From Cynocephalus volans (taxonomy: Eukaryota; Chordata; Mammalia; Dermoptera; Cynocephalidae), in assembly GCF_027409185.1 (NCBI RefSeq), contig NC_084469.1, positions 29,998,293-30,062,292 on the forward strand: a stretch of DNA of 64,000 nt. Direction: 5' to 3'. A model generated the notes under the pieces. That model had not been told where the DNA came from, made no database searches, and saw only the letters and a program-made list of their open reading frames with translations. Made by a program: the position numbers and the translations under genes. Shown in pieces: positions 58,800-64,000 of this stretch (positions within the stretch are counted from its first letter, which is position 1; each line of letters starts with the position of its first letter).

Positions 58800-59895
58800 C
58801 ATCCACACATCCTAGTCTCTCTCTGTCATATTCTCATATTTGTAAACTTCGTAACACACTCCACATGCTCAGAGTAAGTTGTTTATATGCACTTGCTCAC
58901 AGTGGATTTTTTTTTTCCTTCACGGAAGATGTAAGTTTCTTGTCCGGCTTGTTCATCACTATACCCTCTTTGCCTCCATACTCAAGGCAGACCAGAAACT
59001 CAATATAGACTTGTAACCTGTGGTAATATCAAGGATGGTGTCACAGAAATACAATGCAGGGATATTTAATTCAGCTATGTTGGTCAGGGAGGAATTTGTA
59101 GAGGAAGATACATCAGAGTTGAGGCAAAAAAAGTCATGGTAACTTCAGAGCATTTAGAGCAGCTCAGAGTGGCTAGAGTAGAAGAAACGAAGGTGAAGGA
59201 ACGTCTGTATTGATAGAAGGAAGAGAAAACCATGCATCATTAAAATCATGATTTGAAGAACATGTAAATACAGGTAAATGCATATAATATAATATTAACT
59301 GAAAGGTACTTTAAAAGCACATCTGGACAGTACTAAGAAGTGATCAGACGTCCAGAGTCATAAGGGAAAATGGGAACCTGATCTGAAGTGGGGCAGGATG
59401 TTCTGTTGTAGGGGACCTGCTGGTCAGTGCACCCTCCACAGGCAAAACAGCCTCTCCCAGGATGCGGGTGAGAGGATTCCTGGTTGAAAGGAAAGATGAA
59501 CTATGCGGACTTCCACAGAACGTCTAATTCCAGTGCTCATATTTTTAACTAAAGGGATGAGGGAGAGATGTTACAAATAAGGAACTTTGAGAAGTTACAG
59601 GTAAGTTGTTCTGAGGAGACAGACTCCATTCCGTGGCGAGGATTCCTGAGAAGCTCAGAGTCTGTGGGCTGAGTCCATACAGACACCATGCCCTGGTGAG
59701 AGCTGCAGGGAAGGGTCCATGTTCCACGAGTAGCCGGCAACAGACAGGATCAGAGAGATAAGGAGGGATGTGCACTTCCTTCAACTTCAAGGACAAAGAG
59801 TCCTAGATCCCAGGGGCTGCACAGAAACTTCAGGATGACAGAGACCTCTGAGGGCTGTGTGATCATATCAATATCGGTTATAAATTCCCAGAGGA
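58800..59895. other. No gene recognised
   Basis: Mixed, single-copy-looking. Open frames of 60-83 codons at 59545-59796 (minus) show no family. Confidence 0.3.
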
Positions 59896-59899
59896 CTTT

Positions 59900-60000
59900 C
59901 TGTATATTCTAATCAGCAGTCTCCCAACAAAGAAAAGCCCACAAACACATGTCTTTACAACTGAATTCTACCAAACCTTTATTTATTTTGTTTTCAAAAA
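59900..60000 (+). mobile_element. L1 ORF2 fragment, low confidence
   Basis: 'caaagaaaagcccacaaaca' and 'caactgaattctaccaaacc' match the PGPDGF-to-EFYQ part of ORF2, plus strand. Confidence 0.5.
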
Positions 60001-60231
60001 AATTTTAATAGAGTCCAGTTGCAACTCACTTTCTGAAGTCAGGAGTCAACAACTGGCAGTCTAGCAGGTGACCATGGAGGAAAATTAACAGAATATCCTT
60101 TCAATCAGAAACCCTGCAAAGTAGGATTCTTTAATTTTGATACACTGCCAGTAAACTTTCCCCCATCGTCTCCATATGTGTTTATATTTTTCAGAATAGT
60201 TATCCCCAGGTATTTTTATATTTTTATATTT

Positions 60232-60490
60232 TTTATATTTTTTATTTTTTATATTTTATTTTGTCGATATACATTGTGGCTGATTATTGTTGCCCATCAC
60301 CAAAACCTCCCTCCCTCCTCCCTCCCCCCTCCCCACACCGATGTCCCCTCTGTTTGCTTGTTGTGTCAACTTCAAGTAATTGTGGTTGTTATATCTTCTC
60401 CCCCCCCCCGGTTCTTTTTGTGTGTGTGTGTGTGAATTTATATATTAATTTTTAGCTCCCGCCAATAAGTGAGAACATGTGGTATCTCTC
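60232..60490 (-). mobile_element. Short L1 3' end adjoining the young L1
   Basis: About 260 bases of L1 3' UTR and last ORF2 codons (5' end near 60490, A-rich tail 60195-60260 as T/A-rich sequence). Nearly the same as 60505-60745 of the neighbouring L1, including the C-run, GT-run and 'ataagtgagaacatgtggta'. It lies directly beyond the poly(A) tail of that L1. Confidence 0.85.
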
Positions 60491-60667
60491 TCTTTTTTTT
60501 TTTTTAAATTTTATTTTGTCGATATACATTTTGGCTGATTATTGCTCCTCATCACCAAAACCTCCCTCCCGTCTCCCTCCCCCCCTCCCCCCAACAATGT
60601 CCTTTCTGTTTGCTTTTTGTATCAACTTCGAGTAATTGTGGTTGTTATATCTTCTCCCCCCCCCCGG

Positions 60668-60701
<34 letters not shown>

Positions 60702-63700
60702 TTATATATTAACTTTTAGCTCACACCAATAAGTGAGAACATGTGGTATTTCTCTTTCTGTGCCTGACTTGTTTCACTTAATATAATTCTCTCGAGGTCC
60801 ATCCATGTTGTTGCAAATGGCAGTATTTCATTCGTTTTTATAGCTGAGTAGTATTCCATTGTGTAGATGTACCACATTTTCCGTATCCACTCATCTGATG
60901 ATGGGCATTTGGGCTGGTTCCAACTCTTGGCTATTGTAAAGAGTGCTGCGATGAACATTGGGGAACAGGTATACCTTCGACTTGATGATTTCCATTCCTC
61001 TGGGTATATGCCCAAAAGTGGGATAGCTGGGTCGTATGGTAGATCTATCTGCAATTGTTTGAGGAACCTCCATACCATTTTCCATAGAGGCTGCACCATT
61101 TTGCAGTCCCACCAACAATGTATGAGAGTTCCTTTTTCTCCGCAACCTCGCCAGCATTTATCGTTCAGAGTCTTTTGGATTTTAGCCATCCTAACTGGGG
61201 TGAGATGGTATCTCAGTGTGGTTTTGATTTGCATTTCCCGGATGCTGAGTGATGTTGAGCATTTTTTCATATGTCTGTTGGTCATTTGTATATCTTCCTT
61301 AGAGAAATGCCTACTTAGCTCTTTTGCCCATTTTTTAATTGGGTTGCTTGTTTTCTTCTTGTAAAGTTGTTTGAGTTCCTTATATATTCTGGATATTAAT
61401 CCTTTGTCAGATGTATATTTTGCAAATATTTTCTCCCACTCTGTTGGTTGTCTTTTAACTCTGTTAATTGTTTCTTTTGCTGTGCAGAAGCTTTTTAGTT
61501 TGATATAATCCCATTTGTTTATTTTTCCTTTGGTTGCCCATGCTTTTGGGGTCGTATTCATGAAGTCTGTGTCCAGTCCTATTTCCTGAAGTGTTTCTCC
61601 TATGTTTTCTTTAAGAAGTTTTATTGTTTCAGGGTGTATATTTAAATCCTTAATCCATTTTGAGTTGATTTTAGTATATGCTGAGAGGGATGGATCTAGT
61701 TTCATTCTCCTGCATATGGATATCCAGTTATCCCAGCACCATTTGCTGAAGAGGCAGTCCCTTCCCCAGTGAATAGGCTTGGTGCCTTTGTAAAAGATCA
61801 GATGGCAGTAAGTGTGTGGGTTGATTTCTGGATTCTCTATTCTATTCCATTGATCAGTGTGTCTGTTTTTATGCCAGTACCATACTGTTTTGGTTATTAT
61901 AGCTTTGTAGTATAGCTTAAAGTCAGGTAGTGTTATGCCTCCAGCTTTATTTTTTTTCCTCAGCATTGCTTTGGCTATGCGTGGTCTTTTATTATTCCAT
62001 ATAAATGTCTGGATAGTTCTTCCCATTTCTGAGAAGAATATCATTGGAATTTTGATGGGGATTGCATTGAACTTGTATATCACTTTGGGTAGTATGGACA
62101 TTTTCACTATGTTGATTCTTCCAATCCAAGAGCATGGGATTTCTTTCCATCTTCTTGTATCCTCTCTAATTTCTCTCAGCAGTGGTTTGTAGTTCTCATT
62201 ATAGAGATTTTTCACATCCTTGGTTAACTCAATTCCTAAGTATTTTATTTTTTTGGTGGCTATTGTAAATGGGTAGGCTTTCTTGATTTCTCGTTCTGCA
62301 TGTTCACTATTGGAGAAAAGAAATGCTACTGATTTTTGTGTGTTGATTTTGTATCCTGCTACTGTGCTGAAATCATTTATCAATTCCAACAGTTTTTTTG
62401 TAGAGGTTTTAGGCTGTTCGATATATAGGATCATGTCATCTGCAAACAGGGACAGTTTGACTTCATCTTTTCCAATCTGGATGCCCTTTATTTCTTTTTC
62501 TTTTCTGATTGCTCTGGCTAGTACTTCCAACACTATGTTGAATAGGAGTGCTGAGAGTGGGCATCCTTGTCTAGTTCCTGTTCTTAAAGGAAAAGCTTTC
62601 AGCTTTTCCCCATTCAGGATGATATTGGCAGTGGGTTTATCATATATGGCTTTAATTATGTTGAGATACTTTCCCTCTATACCTAACTTATAGAGGGTCT
62701 TTGTCATGAATGAGTGCTGAACTTTATCAAATGCTTTTTCAGCATCTATAGAGATGATCATATGGTCCTTGTGTTTGACTTTATTAATATGGTGTACCAC
62801 ATTTATTGATTTGCATATGTTGAACCAACCTTGCATCCCTGGGATGAATCCCACTTGATCATGATGAATAATTTTACGTATGTGTTGCTGTATTCTGTTT
62901 GCTAGTATTTTAGTGAGGATTTTTGCATCTATATTCATCAAGGATATTGGCCTGTAGTTTTCTTTTTTGGTTATATCTTTACCTGGTTTTGGTATCAGGA
63001 TGATGTTTGCTTCATAGAATGAGTTTGGGAGATTTGCGTCCATTTCAATCTTTTGGAATAGTTTGTAAAGAATCGGTGTCAATTCCTCTTTGAATGTTTG
63101 GTAAAATTCTGCTGTGAATCCATCTGGTCCTGGGCTTTTCTTTGTTGGGAGCCTTCTGATAACAGCTTCAATCTCCTTTATTGTTATTGGTCTGTTCAAA
63201 TTTTCTACGTCGTCATGGTTCAGTTTTGAGAGCTTGTGTGTGTCCAGAAATTTATCCATTTCCTCCAGATTTTCAAATTTGTTGGCGTGTAGTTGTTTAT
63301 AGTAGTCTCGAATGATTCCTTGTATTTCAGATGAATCAGTTGTGATATCACCTTTTTCATTTCTAATTTTTATTTGAGTCTTCTCTCTTCTTTTTTTTGT
63401 TAGCCATACTAATGGTTTGTCAATTTTATTTATCTTTTCAAAAAACCAACTTTTTGATTCATTGATCTTTTGAATTGTTTTTTTGGTTTTCAATTTCATT
63501 CAGTTCTGTTCTGATCTTAATGATTTCTTTCCGTCTGCTAACTTTAGGTTTGGATTGTTCTTGTTTTTCTAGTTCTTTACGGTGAAGTGTTAGGTTGTTC
63601 ACTTGCCATCTTTCCATTCTTCTGAGGTGAGCATTTAATGCAATAAATTTCCCCCTTAATACTGCTTTTGCAGTATCCCACAGGTTTTGGTATGATGTAT

Positions 63701-64000
63701 CATTATTTTCATTAGTTTCTCTAAAGGTTTTGATTCCCTGCTTGATTTCTTCTTGGACCCATATGTCATTAAGTAGAATGCTGTTTAATTTCCATGTGTT
63801 TGTATAGTTTCCAGAGTTTCGTTTGTTATTAATTTCTTGTTTTAATCCATTGTGGTCTGAGAAGATACATGGGATAATTCCAATTTTTTTGAATTTATTG
63901 AGACTTGATTTGTGACCTAATATGTGATCTATCCTGGAGAATGATCCATGTGCTGATGAGAAGAATGAATATTCTGAGGTTTTTGGATGGAATGTTCTGT
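60491..64000 (-). mobile_element. Young L1, 3' 3.5 kb, continues past window
   Basis: Poly(A) tail as a T run at 60492-60504; 3' UTR 60505-60715 with a C-run and (GT)n; ORF2 from 60716 to the window edge, where the endonuclease domain is entered. The nearly open frame implies recent insertion compared with other L1s here. Confidence 0.95.
60716..64000 (-). pseudogene. L1 ORF2 (endonuclease/reverse transcriptase), one frameshift
   Basis: ORF2 protein nicks target DNA and reverse-transcribes L1 RNA in the nucleus. A 927-codon frame runs 63499-60716. On its numbering: [12 protein letters not shown] at 124-135, first catalytic Asp in SIDAEKAFD (250-258), [13 protein letters not shown] near 311-323, catalytic FADD at 352-355, and near the C-terminus an intact zinc-knuckle C-x3-C-x7-H-x4-C. 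Upstream, the -1-shifted frame stays open to the window edge and shows [15 protein letters not shown] and the endonuclease SDHNG. The two frames are separated by a single extra base in an A7 run (T7 at 63478-63484 on the plus strand), which truncates ORF2 before the reverse transcriptase. The ORF2 start lies outside the window. Confidence 0.92.

Noticed and set aside
1-64000. CRISPR arrays, operons, ribosome-binding sites or other prokaryotic systems
   Set aside because: The window is vertebrate genomic DNA; regular repeats present are VNTR, minisatellite and microsatellite.

Overview
This is mammalian genomic DNA: AT-rich, dense in LINE-1 (L1) copies on both strands, with tRNA-derived SINEs, ancient MIR/L2/MER5-like relics and MaLR LTRs. 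Two intact single-exon olfactory receptor (OR) genes are the only protein genes I can support. One (5242-6180, minus) reads as an OR1D2 orthologue, the other (52287-53216, plus) as OR1A1/OR1A2-type. In human the OR1D and OR1A genes lie in the 17p13.3 OR cluster with these same relative orientations, so the window is probably the syntenic cluster. The SINEs are of two tRNA-derived kinds, one clearly tRNA-Ile-like, and there is no Alu. That best fits a colugo (Dermoptera, whose CYN SINEs are tRNA-Ile-derived). The species call is inference.

Layout. 1-4640: two old minus-strand L1s with two SINEs. 4650-8516: OR1D2-like gene, MIR, and a three-unit ~177-bp tandem repeat. 8532-10782: a full-length ORF-less L1-derived element with an 80-bp VNTR and 15-bp target-site duplications (TSDs). 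10800-23290: stacked plus-strand L1s, including a nested block carrying a second VNTR element, a young truncated L1 and a SINE, each with its own TSD. 23300-28960: mostly single-copy-looking DNA with ancient repeats. 28965-36835: more L1s, notably 31134-34507, an L1 lacking its middle so that ORF1 and ORF2 are fused in frame. 36950-38340: a CpG-rich block with a 40-base G run. 38345-46612: L1 3' ends, MIRs, a (GT)n tract and a SINE. 46620-50060: an old L1 broken by a MaLR LTR and by an internally deleted element. 50060-55020: OR1A-type gene and flanks. 55680-60490: L1 remnants, including an apparent twin-priming inversion. 60491-64000: the 3' part of a young L1 whose ORF2 is open except for one frameshift.

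The two OR genes do not form an operon; each would have its own promoter and upstream non-coding exon, and one allele of one OR is normally expressed per olfactory neuron. The rest of the window is a record of retrotransposition. The most unusual part is a group of internally deleted L1 derivatives (8532-10782, 16330-17110, 31134-34507, 47935-49455), each bounded by TSDs. They look like a lineage of non-autonomous, SVA-like elements built from L1 5' and 3' ends and mobilised in trans.
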